From Sphingomonas sp. OK281 (GTDB lineage Bacteria; Pseudomonadota; Alphaproteobacteria; Sphingomonadales; Sphingomonadaceae): a stretch of DNA of 64,000 nucleotides. The notes beneath the pieces were generated by a model. That model made no database searches and was not told the DNA's origin. It saw nothing but the letters and a program-made list of their open reading frames with translations. The DNA lies in the NCBI RefSeq assembly GCF_900115295.1, contig NZ_FOVZ01000003.1, positions 62,001 to 126,000 of the forward strand, written 5' to 3'. Positions 32,490-41,033 of the stretch are shown here, piece after piece. The first letter of the stretch is position 1; every line of letters begins with the position of its first letter. The translations under genes and the position numbers were made by a program.

Positions 32490-33505
32490 GCGGCTCGCCT
32501 TATGTCGCGAGCGATGCGCGTCCAGGCGTCGGCGAACTGCGCGACGTCGTCGGGTGTCGTGGTCCAGCCGAAGCTGACGCGGACGACTTCGGCGGCGGCC
32601 TCGGCGGAATAGCCCATCGCCGCCAGGACGTGGCTCGGGCGCATGCTGCCCGACGAACACGCGCTGCCGGCGGAGACGGCGAAATTGGCCATGTCGAGGC
32701 GGATCAGCTGCGCCGCAGAGCTGGCTCCCGGCATGCGGTAGGAGGCGATCGTCGGGATGCGCGGGGAGTTTGGCGCAACGATTTCACCGCCGACTGCTAG
32801 GATCGCTTCGTCGAGTTCGGCGCGAAGCTGGGCCATCTCGACGAACCAGTCGCGCGGCGCTTCGAGCGCGGCGGCGAAGCCCAGCGCACCGGGCAGGTTC
32901 TCGGTACCACCACGATAGCCGCGCTCCTGCCCGCCGGTCGGGTCGAGCATCCCGAGATCGCGGACCAGCAGCGCACCGATACCGGGGGGGCCGCCGAGCT
33001 TGTGCGCGGAAACGATGATCAAGTCGGCGTCGGGGAGCGAAAGCTTGCCCGCGGTCTGCGAGCAATCGGCTATCCAGAGCCCGGCAGGTCGATCCTGGAG
33101 GACGCCAGTTTCGCTGTTCGCGGACTGCAGCGCGGTCGCCTGGGCGCCCTCCCCGTTCACGACGATACCGCCTGAATCGACGTCCAGCATCATGGGCTGT
33201 TCGGCCGCGCGAAGAACCGCGTCATGCTCGACTGCGGCGACAGCGACGCCGGGCCGGCCGCGCAAGGCCAGCGCGGCGGACTCGCTTGCGCCGCTCGTCA
33301 GGATCACGTGATGCGGCCAGTCCAGTGCCTGCGCGATCCGCTTTCGCGCATCCTCCAGCGCAGCCCGTGCCGCGCGGCCCTCGGCATGCGGCGAGGACGG
33401 GTTCGCCCAGCGCGCCATGCCTGCCATCACTGCCGCCACGGCCTCGGGGCGCATCGGTGTGGTGGCGGCGTGATCGAGGTAGATGCGGGACAGGGTCGGT
33501 TCCAA
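32486..33505 (-). CDS. Cysteine desulfurase-like aminotransferase class V
   Basis: A 339-residue second desulfurase homologue, shorter than IscS. It begins IYLDHAATTPMRPEAV, has PLP Lys K169 in SAHKLGGPPGIGAL and Cys C283 in SACSSGSMRPSHVLAAMG. The start is a TTG at 33505 without a clear ribosome-binding site, but no ATG occurs before the conserved LDHAATTP. It is only about 35% alike to its neighbour by eye, so not a recent duplication. The two overlap by ATGA. Whether both are active desulfurases is not clear. Confidence 0.82.
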   Translation of the reverse strand: MEPTLSRIYLDHAATTPMRPEAVAAVMAGMARWANPSSPHAEGRAARAALEDARKRIAQALDWPHHVILTSGASESAALALRGRPGVAVAAVEHDAVLRAAEQPMMLDVDSGGIVVNGEGAQATALQSANSETGVLQDRPAGLWIADCSQTAGKLSLPDADLIIVSAHKLGGPPGIGALLVRDLGMLDPTGGQERGYRGGTENLPGALGFAAALEAPRDWFVEMAQLRAELDEAILAVGGEIVAPNSPRIPTIASYRMPGASSAAQLIRLDMANFAVSAGSACSSGSMRPSHVLAAMGYSAEAAAEVVRVSFGWTTTPDDVAQFADAWTRIARDIRRAA

Positions 33506-33586
33506 TTGCGGAAAGGGGCGTGTCGCCTATATAATGCAGATCACCCCGCACTCCACCCGAGTGCGTATCCCAGCTCGCGAGTGCCC

Positions 33587-34243
33587 ATGCCAGAAGTCAT
33601 TTTCCCCGGTCCCGAAGGCCGTCTCGAAGGTCGTTTTGCGCCGGGGCCGCGTCCGCGCGCACCCGTCGCGATGATCCTGCACCCGCATCCATCGGCCGGT
33701 GGCACGATGAACAACGCGATCGTGCAGCAGCTGTACAAGACCTTCCAGCGGCGCGGCTTCGCAACGCTGCGGTTCAACTTCCGCGGCGTGGGGAAGAGCC
33801 AGGGCGTGTTCGATAACGGCGTCGGCGAACTGAGCGATGCGGCGAGCGCGCTCGACTGGGTACAGAGCTTTCATCCCGAGGCGCAGACGACCTGGATCGC
33901 GGGCGTGAGCTTCGGTGCGTGGATCGGCATGCAGCTGCTGATGCGCCGGCCGGAGATTCGCGGGTTCATCTCGGTCGCACCGCCGGCGAACCTCTACGAC
34001 TTCACGTTCCTCGCGCCTTGCCCGTCGAGCGGGATCATCATCCAGGGCGAGGCCGACGAGGTCGCGACGCCGGGCGCGACGCAGAAGCTGGTGGACAAGC
34101 TGCGGACGCAGAAGCACATCACGATCCATCACGACACGATCCCGAAGGCGAACCACTTCTTCGAGCATGAGATGCCCGAGCTGATGGGGAGCGTGGACAA
34201 GTATCTCGACATGCGGCTCGACCCGAACTCGCCGATCCGGTGA
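33587..34243 (+). CDS. Alpha/beta hydrolase (serine peptidase-like)
   Basis: A 218-residue hydrolase of the type often annotated alpha/beta hydrolase or KFPG-like. LHPHPSAGGTMNN holds the oxyanion His-Pro strand, RFNFRGVGKSQG follows, the nucleophile is in GVSFGAWIG, the acid in QGEADEVATP and the His in KANHFFEHE. Start at the ATG 33587 (MPEVIFPGPEGRLEGRF). Cytoplasmic. Divergent from the desulfurase genes; substrate unknown. Confidence 0.83.
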   Translation: MPEVIFPGPEGRLEGRFAPGPRPRAPVAMILHPHPSAGGTMNNAIVQQLYKTFQRRGFATLRFNFRGVGKSQGVFDNGVGELSDAASALDWVQSFHPEAQTTWIAGVSFGAWIGMQLLMRRPEIRGFISVAPPANLYDFTFLAPCPSSGIIIQGEADEVATPGATQKLVDKLRTQKHITIHHDTIPKANHFFEHEMPELMGSVDKYLDMRLDPNSPIR

Positions 34244-34250
34244 TCCTGTC

Positions 34251-34388
34251 CTTCTCCCCTCGGGGAGAAGGTGGCGCGGCAGCGTCGGATGAGGGGGAGT
34301 CGGGATATGCTGGCTCTCCCCAACTCCCCTCTCCCTTCCCACCGCAAGCGCGGCGGGCCCCTTCCCTCTCCCCGGAGGGGCGAGGGAG
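34251..34388. repeat. GC-rich palindromic repeat, family A variant
   Basis: CTTCTCCCCTCGGGGAGAAG at the left; CTCCCCTCTCCCTTCCCACC, GCGGCGGGCCCCTTCCCTCT and CCCCGGAGGGGCGAGGG at the right. This is the same variant as at 12478. It separates two convergent genes. Confidence 0.8.
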
Positions 34389-34568
34389 TTATAGCGTCCA
34401 GATGGCTACGTTGGTTAGCAGGACCGCGGCCATTACCAGCATCAGTATGCCCTTCTTCTTGTCGCGCTTCTTCGTGATGAGCGCGATGCCGCCGAACAGG
34501 CAGGCGAACATTCCCAGCATTGCTATCGCAGGCGCCGCTGAAGCGATCGAGGTCAGCGCGGCGTTCAT
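34389..34568 (-). CDS. 59-residue two-helix membrane protein
   Basis: A short protein starting MNAALTSIAS at 34568. Hydrophobic helices cover residues about 12-31 (APAIAMLGMFACLFGGIAL) and 41-58 (ILMLVMAAVLLTNVAIWTL), linked by a basic loop ITKKRDKKKG. Its ATG overlaps the threonine dehydratase TGA (ATGA), arguing it is real and co-translated. I do not recognise a family. Confidence 0.7.
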   Translation of the reverse strand: MNAALTSIASAAPAIAMLGMFACLFGGIALITKKRDKKKGILMLVMAAVLLTNVAIWTL

Positions 34569-35527
34569 GCGGCCATTGCCTTGGCATAAGCGGCTAGGTC
34601 GACGTTGCCGCCGGACAGGATGACGAGCAGGCCGGGTTCGAGCTTCACCTTGCCAGACAAGACCGCGGCGAGCCCGACTGCGCCGCCCGGTTCGATCACC
34701 AGGCGCAGTTTCTCCGCCGCCCAGCGCTGTGCAGCCGCGATCTCCGACTCGCTGACGGCGACGCCGGTCGCGTCGCGGCGGGACAGGACGTCGAAGGTCA
34801 GCGGGGACACGCGCAAGGTCTGGAGCGAGTCGCAGGCGGTGGGCGGCGGGTTGGGGCCGACGGGTTCGATCCATGATGCCTCCAGCGAGCGGCGCATGTC
34901 GTCCCAGCCCTCGGGCTCGACGACGGTGATCGCGCTGTCCTTAAGCGCCAGCGCGATGCCTGCTGACAGGCCACCGCCGCCGCAGGGGATAACGACGCGG
35001 CTTGGCACGCCCATGCCTAGCGCCGCCATCTGTACGGCAGCCTCGATCCCCGTGCTCCCCTGCCCCTCGATGATCCACGGGTCGTCGAAGCTCGGCACCA
35101 GTGTCGCGCCCCGCGCTTCGGCCAGCCCTGCGGCGATGGTCTCGCGGCTTTCGGTGGCGCGGTCGTAGGTCACCACCTCTGCACCCAGAGCCAGGGTCGA
35201 CTCGCGCTTCAGGCGTGGCGCATCCGACGGCATCACGATCGTCGCTGCGATGCCCAGGCGTTTCGCCGCCCAGGCCACACCCTGCGCGTGATTGCCCGAC
35301 GAGAACGCGACGACACCTTTTTGTCGTGTCGCCTCGTCCAATGCGGTGAGCCGATGCCACGCGCCGCGAATCTTGAATGCGCCGATTGGTTGCAACGATT
35401 CGGCCTTGAAAGCGACCGGTACGCCTTTGATTTCGCTTACAAACAGCGGCGTCGGCGGGAGTATCCGCGCGATCTTCTCCGCGGCGTCCCGCACACCTGC
35501 CCGCGTCGGTTGTCGCAAAATCGTCAC
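34565..35527 (-). CDS. Threonine/serine dehydratase
   Basis: A 320-residue PLP enzyme deaminating threonine or serine to a 2-oxo acid. PLP Lys is K52 in GAFKIRGA; the phosphate-binding glycine loop is PCGGGGLSAG. No C-terminal ACT-like regulatory domain, so it is the catabolic or serine/threonine racemase-like size class rather than IlvA. I chose the GTG at 35527 because AGGAG lies seven bases upstream; the longer reading from a TTG lacks one. Divergent from the ornithine decarboxylase gene. Confidence 0.88.
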   Translation of the reverse strand: MTILRQPTRAGVRDAAEKIARILPPTPLFVSEIKGVPVAFKAESLQPIGAFKIRGAWHRLTALDEATRQKGVVAFSSGNHAQGVAWAAKRLGIAATIVMPSDAPRLKRESTLALGAEVVTYDRATESRETIAAGLAEARGATLVPSFDDPWIIEGQGSTGIEAAVQMAALGMGVPSRVVIPCGGGGLSAGIALALKDSAITVVEPEGWDDMRRSLEASWIEPVGPNPPPTACDSLQTLRVSPLTFDVLSRRDATGVAVSESEIAAAQRWAAEKLRLVIEPGGAVGLAAVLSGKVKLEPGLLVILSGGNVDLAAYAKAMAA

Positions 35528-35664
35528 ACATCGTCTCCTACGCGCCAAACGCTATTTACATGGGGGGCGCGTAACCCTAGATCGCGCTTCCGCTGCCCCA
35601 TGGGACTTCCAACCGCAAGGCAGTGTTTTTGTAATTTGTCTCAGGACATTGGAGGTCCCTTGAA

Positions 35665-36900
35665 TTGGTCAAGCATCATATCGCGCTGGGGTTAGCGAAA
35701 GCCCATTCGACCGCCGACACCTCCCACATCGGGAGCGGCATCGACATCGCTAAAGGGCGTCCGGTCAATCCGGTCACGCTCGTTCGTCCGCACGCTGCTG
35801 CGCGCGCCGCTCGGTTCTTCGTCGAGAAGTTCCCGGGCCGCTCGATGTATGCGGTGAAGGCGAACCCGTCTCCCGAACTCCTGCAGATCCTGTGGGACAA
35901 TGGCATCACGCATTACGACGTGGCGTCGATCGCCGAAGTGCGCCTGGTCGCACGGACGCTGCCTGGGGCTACGCTCTGCTTCATGCACCCGGTCAAGGCC
36001 GAGGAAGCGATCGCCGAGGCGTATTTCACGCACGGCGTCCGCACCTTCAGCCTCGACAGCCTGGAAGAGCTGGACAAGGTCGTTCGCGCTACGAAAGCCG
36101 CCGCCGATTTGACGCTCTGTGTGCGCCTGCGCGTGTCGTCGGAGCATTCGAAGCTGAGCCTCGCGTCGAAGTTCGGTGCGGCCCCGCATGAAGCCAAGGA
36201 GCTGCTGTTCGCGGCTCGCCAGGCAGCAGACGCGCTCGGCATCTGCTTCCACGTTGGCTCGCAGGCGATGACCCCCGAAGCGTATTCGAACGCGATGGAA
36301 CGCGTCCGTGCGGCGATCGTCGAAGCGGCGGTCACGGTCGACGTCATCGACGTCGGCGGCGGCTTCCCGTCTTCGTATCCCGGCATGGAGCCCCCGCCGC
36401 TCGAGCATTTCTTCGAGACGATCCACCGTGCGTTCGAATCGCTGCCGGTCAGCTATTCGTCCGAGCTGTGGTGCGAGCCGGGCCGGGCATTGTGCGCGGA
36501 ATATTCGTCGATCATCGTGCGTGTCGAGAAGCGTCGCGGGACCGAGCTGTACATCAACGACGGCGCATATGGCGCGCTGTTCGATGCGGCGCATATCGGC
36601 TGGCGTTTTCCGGTCGAGCTGCTCCGCGAGCCGGACAGCCGTGCCAAGGACATGGAGTTCAGCTTCTATGGTCCGACGTGCGACGACATGGATTACATGG
36701 TCGGCCCGTTCATGCTGCCCGCGGATACGAAGGCCGGCGATTACATCGAGATCGGCATGCTCGGCGCCTACGGCTCGGCGATGCGGACCGCGTTCAACGG
36801 GTTCGGATCGGACGAGACGGTGATCGTTGCCGACGAGCCGATGGTCTCGCTGTATGGCGAGCGGTTCGAGGACCGTGCGTCGAACGTCGTCAAGCTGTAA
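35665..36900 (+). CDS. Ornithine decarboxylase (alanine racemase fold)
   Basis: A 411-residue fold-III PLP decarboxylase making putrescine from ornithine. PLP Lys K65 in YAVKANPS, phosphate loop DVGGGFPSSYPG, EPGRALCAE, and the catalytic Cys C339 in YGPTCDDMD, which sets ornithine/lysine decarboxylases apart from diaminopimelate decarboxylase. The start is a TTG with GGAGG nine bases upstream; no alternative precedes the conserved N-terminus. The next plus-strand gene is a deoxyhypusine-synthase homologue, so the two are probably a polyamine unit. Confidence 0.9.
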   Translation: MVKHHIALGLAKAHSTADTSHIGSGIDIAKGRPVNPVTLVRPHAAARAARFFVEKFPGRSMYAVKANPSPELLQILWDNGITHYDVASIAEVRLVARTLPGATLCFMHPVKAEEAIAEAYFTHGVRTFSLDSLEELDKVVRATKAAADLTLCVRLRVSSEHSKLSLASKFGAAPHEAKELLFAARQAADALGICFHVGSQAMTPEAYSNAMERVRAAIVEAAVTVDVIDVGGGFPSSYPGMEPPPLEHFFETIHRAFESLPVSYSSELWCEPGRALCAEYSSIIVRVEKRRGTELYINDGAYGALFDAAHIGWRFPVELLREPDSRAKDMEFSFYGPTCDDMDYMVGPFMLPADTKAGDYIEIGMLGAYGSAMRTAFNGFGSDETVIVADEPMVSLYGERFEDRASNVVKL

Positions 36901-36931
36901 CCAACACTAAGTAATCGTTCGCCCTTCGTCT

Positions 36932-37045
36932 TCCCCTCCCGCTCGCGGGAGGGGACCGAGGGGTGGGCGCGCGTTTTCCACATCCGGCGCGTTCGCGGTG
37001 AGCGCGCGCCCACCCCCTAGCCCCCTCCCGCAGGCGGGAGGGGGG
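36932..37045. repeat. GC-rich palindromic repeat, family A variant
   Basis: CCCCTCCCGCTCGCGGGAGGGG with GGGGTGGGCGCGCG, mirrored by CGCGCGCCCACCCC and CCCTCCCGCAGGCGGGAGGG. It fills the gap between the decarboxylase and the deoxyhypusine-synthase homologue, directly before the ribosome-binding site of the latter. Confidence 0.82.
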
Positions 37046-37062
37046 ATCAGGAGAAATTAGAC

Positions 37063-38124
37063 ATGACCGAAGACACCCGCATCGACGCGCAGCGCAAGGC
37101 GGAACTCCTCTCGACCACCGTCGAGCATATCGACATCACCAGCTTCGACGCGCGGCCGATCGTCGACGCGATGAAGAAGATGTCGTTCACCAGCCGCGAT
37201 CTCGGCCGTGCGACCGACATCTACAACCAGATGCTGGCCGACAAGGACTGCACGATCTTCCTCGTGATCGCAGGCTCGACGAGCGCCGGCGGCTGCATGG
37301 ACCTGTATGCCGAGCTGCTGCGCAACAACATGATCGACGGCATCGTCGCGACCGGCGCGACGATCGTCGACATGGATTTCTTCGAGGGCCTCGGCCACAA
37401 GCATTACCAGGCGCTCGAAGTGCCGCACGACGACGTGCTGCGCTCGCTGATGATCGACCGGATCTACGACACCTATATCGACGAGGAGGAGCTCCAGCAC
37501 GTCGACCACACGATCTTCGAGATCGCCGAGACGCTCGAGCCGCGCGCCTATTCGAGCCGCGAGTTCATCCGCGAGATGGGCAAGTATCTCGTCGAGCACG
37601 GCAAGAAGGAGAACAGCCTCGTCAAGCTCGCCTACGAGCATGACGTGCCGATCTTCTGCCCGGCGTTCGTCGATTCGTCGGCAGGCTTCGGTCTGGTCAA
37701 GCATCAGGTCGACGCGGTGAAGGCGGGCAAGCCGTACATGGTCCTCGACGCGATCGCCGACTTCCGCGAGCTCACCGAGATCAAGATCAAGGCGGGCACC
37801 ACGGGCCTGCTGATGATCGGCGGCGGCGTGCCGAAGAACTTCATTCAGGACACCGTCGTCTGCGCCGAAATCCTCGGTCACGACGACGTCCAGGTCCACA
37901 AGTACGCGGTGCAGATCACCGTCGCCGACGTCCGCGACGGTGCGTGCTCGTCGTCGACGCTGCAGGAGGCGGCTTCGTGGGGCAAGGTCAACACGGGCAT
38001 CGAGCAGATGGTGTTTGCCGAAGCCGGTTCGGTCATGCCGCTGCTGGCGTCGGATGCGTATCATCGGGGGCTCTGGAAGGACCGTCCGGTCCGCAAGTGG
38101 GGCGCGAGCTTCGACAAGGCCTGA
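37063..38124 (+). CDS. Deoxyhypusine synthase-like protein (polyamine synthase)
   Basis: A 353-residue NAD-dependent enzyme of the deoxyhypusine synthase fold. The catalytic Lys that forms the enzyme-butylimine in that family is retained as K308 in LQEAASWGKVN. Bacteria lack eIF5A, so the bacterial homologues instead transfer the butyl group to a small amine, giving sym-homospermidine or a guanidino analogue. The neighbouring ornithine decarboxylase would supply putrescine. AGGAG precedes the ATG. Which amine is used cannot be told here. Confidence 0.85.
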   Translation: MTEDTRIDAQRKAELLSTTVEHIDITSFDARPIVDAMKKMSFTSRDLGRATDIYNQMLADKDCTIFLVIAGSTSAGGCMDLYAELLRNNMIDGIVATGATIVDMDFFEGLGHKHYQALEVPHDDVLRSLMIDRIYDTYIDEEELQHVDHTIFEIAETLEPRAYSSREFIREMGKYLVEHGKKENSLVKLAYEHDVPIFCPAFVDSSAGFGLVKHQVDAVKAGKPYMVLDAIADFRELTEIKIKAGTTGLLMIGGGVPKNFIQDTVVCAEILGHDDVQVHKYAVQITVADVRDGACSSSTLQEAASWGKVNTGIEQMVFAEAGSVMPLLASDAYHRGLWKDRPVRKWGASFDKA

Positions 38125-38130
38125 ACTTAC

Positions 38131-38255
38131 GATCCTTCCCCGCCAGGGGGAGGTGGCAGGCGCTTGCCTGACGGAGGGGGCGGACACGGAGCCGATGGTA
38201 TCGCCGCCTCCCCCTCCGTCGCTTCGCGCCACCTCCCCCTGGCGGGGGAGGATCA
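38131..38255. repeat. GC-rich palindromic repeat, family A variant
   Basis: GATCCTTCCCCGCCAGGGGG and AGGTGGC, mirrored by GCCACCT and CCCCCTGGCGGGGGAGGATC. The two arms are about 27 bases each with an inner pair. It lies just downstream of the deoxyhypusine-synthase homologue. Confidence 0.82.
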
Positions 38256-38319
38256 GATACCGTTGCTCCTGTGGGGCAATTGATGCAGCCTCCTTCGGAT
38301 AACCGGGGGAGGCTTTTTC

Positions 38320-38745
38320 GTGCATAGTGATATCCTGCGACCGATGGTGGTGCTGATCGCGTGGACGCTCGTGATGCTGGGCTGGACGCTCGCCACCCGC
38401 CTGCCGGCGATGAAGGCGGCGGGCGTCGACATGGGGAAGCTGGTCGGGACCAAGGCGGCCGACGCGGACCGCGGGCTGCCAGCGAACATCCAGTGGAAGG
38501 CGCACAACTACAATCATCTGATGGAGCAGCCGACGCTGTTCTACGGGGTCTGCGCGGTGCTGGCGCTGAGCGGCACGGGCAACGGGGTCAACGCCTGGAT
38601 CGCCTGGGCGTATGTCGGTCTGCGGATCGTGCACAGCGTGGTTCAGGCGACGACCAATCGCGTCCGCCACCGGTTCGTCTTCTTCATGCTGTCGAGCCTG
38701 ATGCTTGTCGCACTGACGCTGCACGCGGCGCTCGCGGTATTCTGA
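38320..38745 (+). CDS. MAPEG family membrane protein
   Basis: A 141-residue four-helix membrane protein of the MAPEG superfamily (membrane-associated eicosanoid/glutathione metabolism). The hallmark is NYNHLMEQPTLFY in the second helix region; hydrophobic helices lie at about 8-26, 72-88, 93-112 and 120-140. Start GTG at 38320 with GGGGGAGG seven bases upstream. Bacterial members often have unknown activity; glutathione transferase or peroxidase is possible. It is separated by 77 bases from the downstream esterase. Confidence 0.83.
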   Translation: MHSDILRPMVVLIAWTLVMLGWTLATRLPAMKAAGVDMGKLVGTKAADADRGLPANIQWKAHNYNHLMEQPTLFYGVCAVLALSGTGNGVNAWIAWAYVGLRIVHSVVQATTNRVRHRFVFFMLSSLMLVALTLHAALAVF

Positions 38746-38822
38746 CGGTCATTTCCCGAAATAATTACCGATCGTGTCAGGCTCCCCTCCCCGAGCGTGC
38801 GCGGATCGTCTAGACTTGCGGC

Positions 38823-39827
38823 ATGACTTTCGATCGCCGTTCGCTCCTCACCTTCCCGCTCGCCGCCGGGCTGACGCTCCCGGCTTTTGCCCGGAGTGGT
38901 GGACAGTTCACCGCCGCGCAACCGCGGGCGCCGGATGTGCCGATGTGGCCGCCCGCCGAGCGATTTGCGCTCTGGCCCGGTATCCCGGCAGGCGCGCCGA
39001 ACCCGCTGCCGATCCCGCAGCCGCGCATGCCGCGCTATCCCGACGGCTATCGTGACTTCCAGATGCACGGCGTGGTGCGGCCCGAGGTCGGCGTGTTTCG
39101 CCCGGCTCGGCCGGATGGTCGCGCGGTACTGATCGTGCCCGGTGGCGGCTATTCGATCACGTCGCTGCGCAACGAGGGCATCGACGTGGCGCGGGTGCTG
39201 AACGGTTTTGGGATCACCGCGTTCGTGCTGAGCTATCGGTTGCCGGGCGAAGGCTGGGCCGACCGCGCCGACGTGCCGCTGTCCGACGCGCAGCGGGCGA
39301 TGCGGCTGATCCGTGCCAACGCGCGCAGCTATGGGATCAGGGCGGAGAAGCTTGGCGTGCTCGGGTTTTCCGCAGGCGGCCATCTGGCGGGATCGGTGGC
39401 CGTGCTGCACGATTTCAAGGCCTATCGCCCGGTCGACGCCGCCGATCGCCATTCGGCGAGACCGGCCTGGGCGGGTCTCATGTACGCGGTCTCCAACATG
39501 GACCCCGGCCGCAGCCATGGCGGATCGCGTGCGAACCTGCTTGGGCCGGACCCGCTGCCCGCGGTACAGGCGCGCTACGCGATCGATCGCCAGTTGAAGG
39601 CTGGCGACCCGCCACTGTTCCTCGTCCATGCCGAGGACGACACTACCGTGCCGGTCGCCAACAGCGTCGACACGCTCGCCGCGGCACGTCGGGCCGGCAT
39701 CCCGGCGGAAGCGCACTTCCTCCAGCATGGTGGACACGGCTTCGGTACGCGCCTCTCGCCGCGCTCGCCGGGGTCGTTGTGGCCGCAATTGTTCGATCGC
39801 TGGATGGGCGAACTGGTCGCCGGCTGA
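38823..39827 (+). CDS. Exported alpha/beta hydrolase (esterase/lipase-like)
   Basis: A 334-residue exported hydrolase. The N-terminus MTFDRRSLLTFPLAAGLTLPAFA has the RRS twin-arginine-like start and a hydrophobic core, so Tat or Sec export is likely. The catalytic domain shows VPGGGYSITSLRNEG (oxyanion HGGG-like loop), the nucleophile Ser in GVLGFSAGGHLAGS, Asp in HAEDDTTVPV and His in GGHGFGTR. Similar to acetylxylan/carbohydrate esterases of the BD-FAE/Abhydrolase_3 type. Substrate unknown. Confidence 0.83.
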   Translation: MTFDRRSLLTFPLAAGLTLPAFARSGGQFTAAQPRAPDVPMWPPAERFALWPGIPAGAPNPLPIPQPRMPRYPDGYRDFQMHGVVRPEVGVFRPARPDGRAVLIVPGGGYSITSLRNEGIDVARVLNGFGITAFVLSYRLPGEGWADRADVPLSDAQRAMRLIRANARSYGIRAEKLGVLGFSAGGHLAGSVAVLHDFKAYRPVDAADRHSARPAWAGLMYAVSNMDPGRSHGGSRANLLGPDPLPAVQARYAIDRQLKAGDPPLFLVHAEDDTTVPVANSVDTLAAARRAGIPAEAHFLQHGGHGFGTRLSPRSPGSLWPQLFDRWMGELVAG

Positions 39828-39897
39828 CCCTAGTCGGTCAGCATCGCGGACCTATCCGTCCCGACCGACGTTTATCCTGAAAGATCAGGAGAGCGTG

Positions 39898-40083
39898 ATG
39901 ACCCGTCCGCATGCCGAACCCCGCGACGTCTTCCATGAAAATGGCGAGGTCGTGATCGACGGGCCGGACGGGGCGGTCATCGCGATGACTCCCGAAGCGG
40001 CGTTGCGCACGGCCGGACGGCTCGACGAAGCGGCACTCGATGAGTTGATCGCGCGTGCACAACACTGTGGCACCCCGCTTTAA
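39898..40083 (+). CDS. Small hypothetical protein
   Basis: A 61-residue acidic soluble protein (MTRPHAEPRDVFHENGEVVIDGPDGAVIAMTP...) ending HCGTPL. It has a predicted strand-turn-strand start (GEVVIDGPDGAVIAMTPEAA) and a helical second half. AGGAG lies four or five bases before the ATG. No family recognised. It lies 70 bases after the esterase and is convergent with the HAD gene. Confidence 0.68.
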   Translation: MTRPHAEPRDVFHENGEVVIDGPDGAVIAMTPEAALRTAGRLDEAALDELIARAQHCGTPL

Positions 40084-40101
40084 ACGTGCCGTTCGCGGAT
40101 C

Positions 40102-40764
40102 TTAGCGGGACTTCACCATCAGTTGACCGTCCGACGTGACCGTCGCCGTCACATTCCGATAATCGTTTATCTGCAGTCGACGGTCATCCAGCTGATGGCT
40201 CGATCCATGCGTGGCGGTGATTACCAGAACGTCCGCGCCCGCCGCCTCGCCAGCCGTGATCCCGGCGGGGGCATCCTCGAACACCAGGCAGTCGCTTGCC
40301 ATGACGCCGAGGCGTTCGGCCGCGACCAGGAAACAATCGGGTGCGGGTTTGCCGTTCGGGATGTCGTCGGCGGCGATCATGGTGGCGGGCATCGGCAGGC
40401 CGGCAGCTTTCAGGCGAACTTCGGCCAGCGCGCGGGGGGCAGAGGTTACGATCGTCCAGCGCTCGGGCGGCAGGCTGGCGAGAAATGCCGCGGCACCCGC
40501 GATCGGTTCGATGTCGTCGACATCCTCCATTTCGGCGGCGGTGATCGCGGCGGCTTCCGCTACCGGGTCGACGCCGGGGAGGTTCAGGCGGCGGACCGTC
40601 TCGACCGACTGCACGCCGTGGATTGTCGGCACGAACGTCGCGGCGTCGAGGCCGTGGGCGATCGCCCATTTGGTCCAGGTGCGCTCGGCGGAGGCGATCG
40701 AGGTAAGGATCGTGCCGTCCATGTCGAACAGGAACGCGGCGTAGGTGCGGGTGGGGAGAGTCAT
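40102..40764 (-). CDS. HAD superfamily phosphatase
   Basis: A 220-residue haloacid dehalogenase-type hydrolase of subclass IA. The nucleophile motif is FLFDMDGTIL, motif II is TIVTSAPRA, motif III Lys is in NGKPAPDCF and the acidic pair is VFEDAPAGI. The cap domain is helical (about 22-85). Members of this size include beta-phosphoglucomutase and sugar or glycolate phosphatases; the 2-deoxyglucose-6-phosphate/glycerol-phosphate group is closest by eye. Start at ATG 40764 (MTLPTRTYAAFLFDMDG). Substrate uncertain. Confidence 0.85.
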   Translation of the reverse strand: MTLPTRTYAAFLFDMDGTILTSIASAERTWTKWAIAHGLDAATFVPTIHGVQSVETVRRLNLPGVDPVAEAAAITAAEMEDVDDIEPIAGAAAFLASLPPERWTIVTSAPRALAEVRLKAAGLPMPATMIAADDIPNGKPAPDCFLVAAERLGVMASDCLVFEDAPAGITAGEAAGADVLVITATHGSSHQLDDRRLQINDYRNVTATVTSDGQLMVKSR

Positions 40765-40824
40765 GAGGGTGCTCGTGATGGGGTTTGCGCGGTAGGGCAA
40801 GGGCGTTTGGCCTAGCCCGCCGCA

Positions 40825-40929
40825 CCACCCCGGCGGAGGCCGGGGCCCAATTGGCATGTCCGAGGTAACAGCGCGATACCGCTAATCAGCGCCGTTTCCC
40901 AATTGGGCCCCGGCCCTCGCCGGGGTGGT
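40825..40929. repeat. GC-rich palindromic repeat, family B variant
   Basis: CCACCCCGGCGGAGGCCGGGG and CCCAATTGG, mirrored by CCAATTGGG and CCCCGGCCCTCGCCGGGGTGG. It lies upstream of the HAD gene in its promoter region. It belongs to the same subgroup as 27135. Confidence 0.82.
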
Positions 40930-41033
40930 AGTGGTTGTCGTGTTTGCGGTTGCAATACGGCGGAATAGACCACACAAAGAAAAGGCCGCTCCGGTTTCCC
41001 GAAGCGACCTGTATTCTTACACTAAGCCAAAGC

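Noticed and set aside
35665-36900. The decarboxylase as diaminopimelate decarboxylase
   Set aside because: YGPTCDDMD with catalytic Cys339 and the overall length fit ornithine decarboxylase; lysine-pathway neighbours are lacking.
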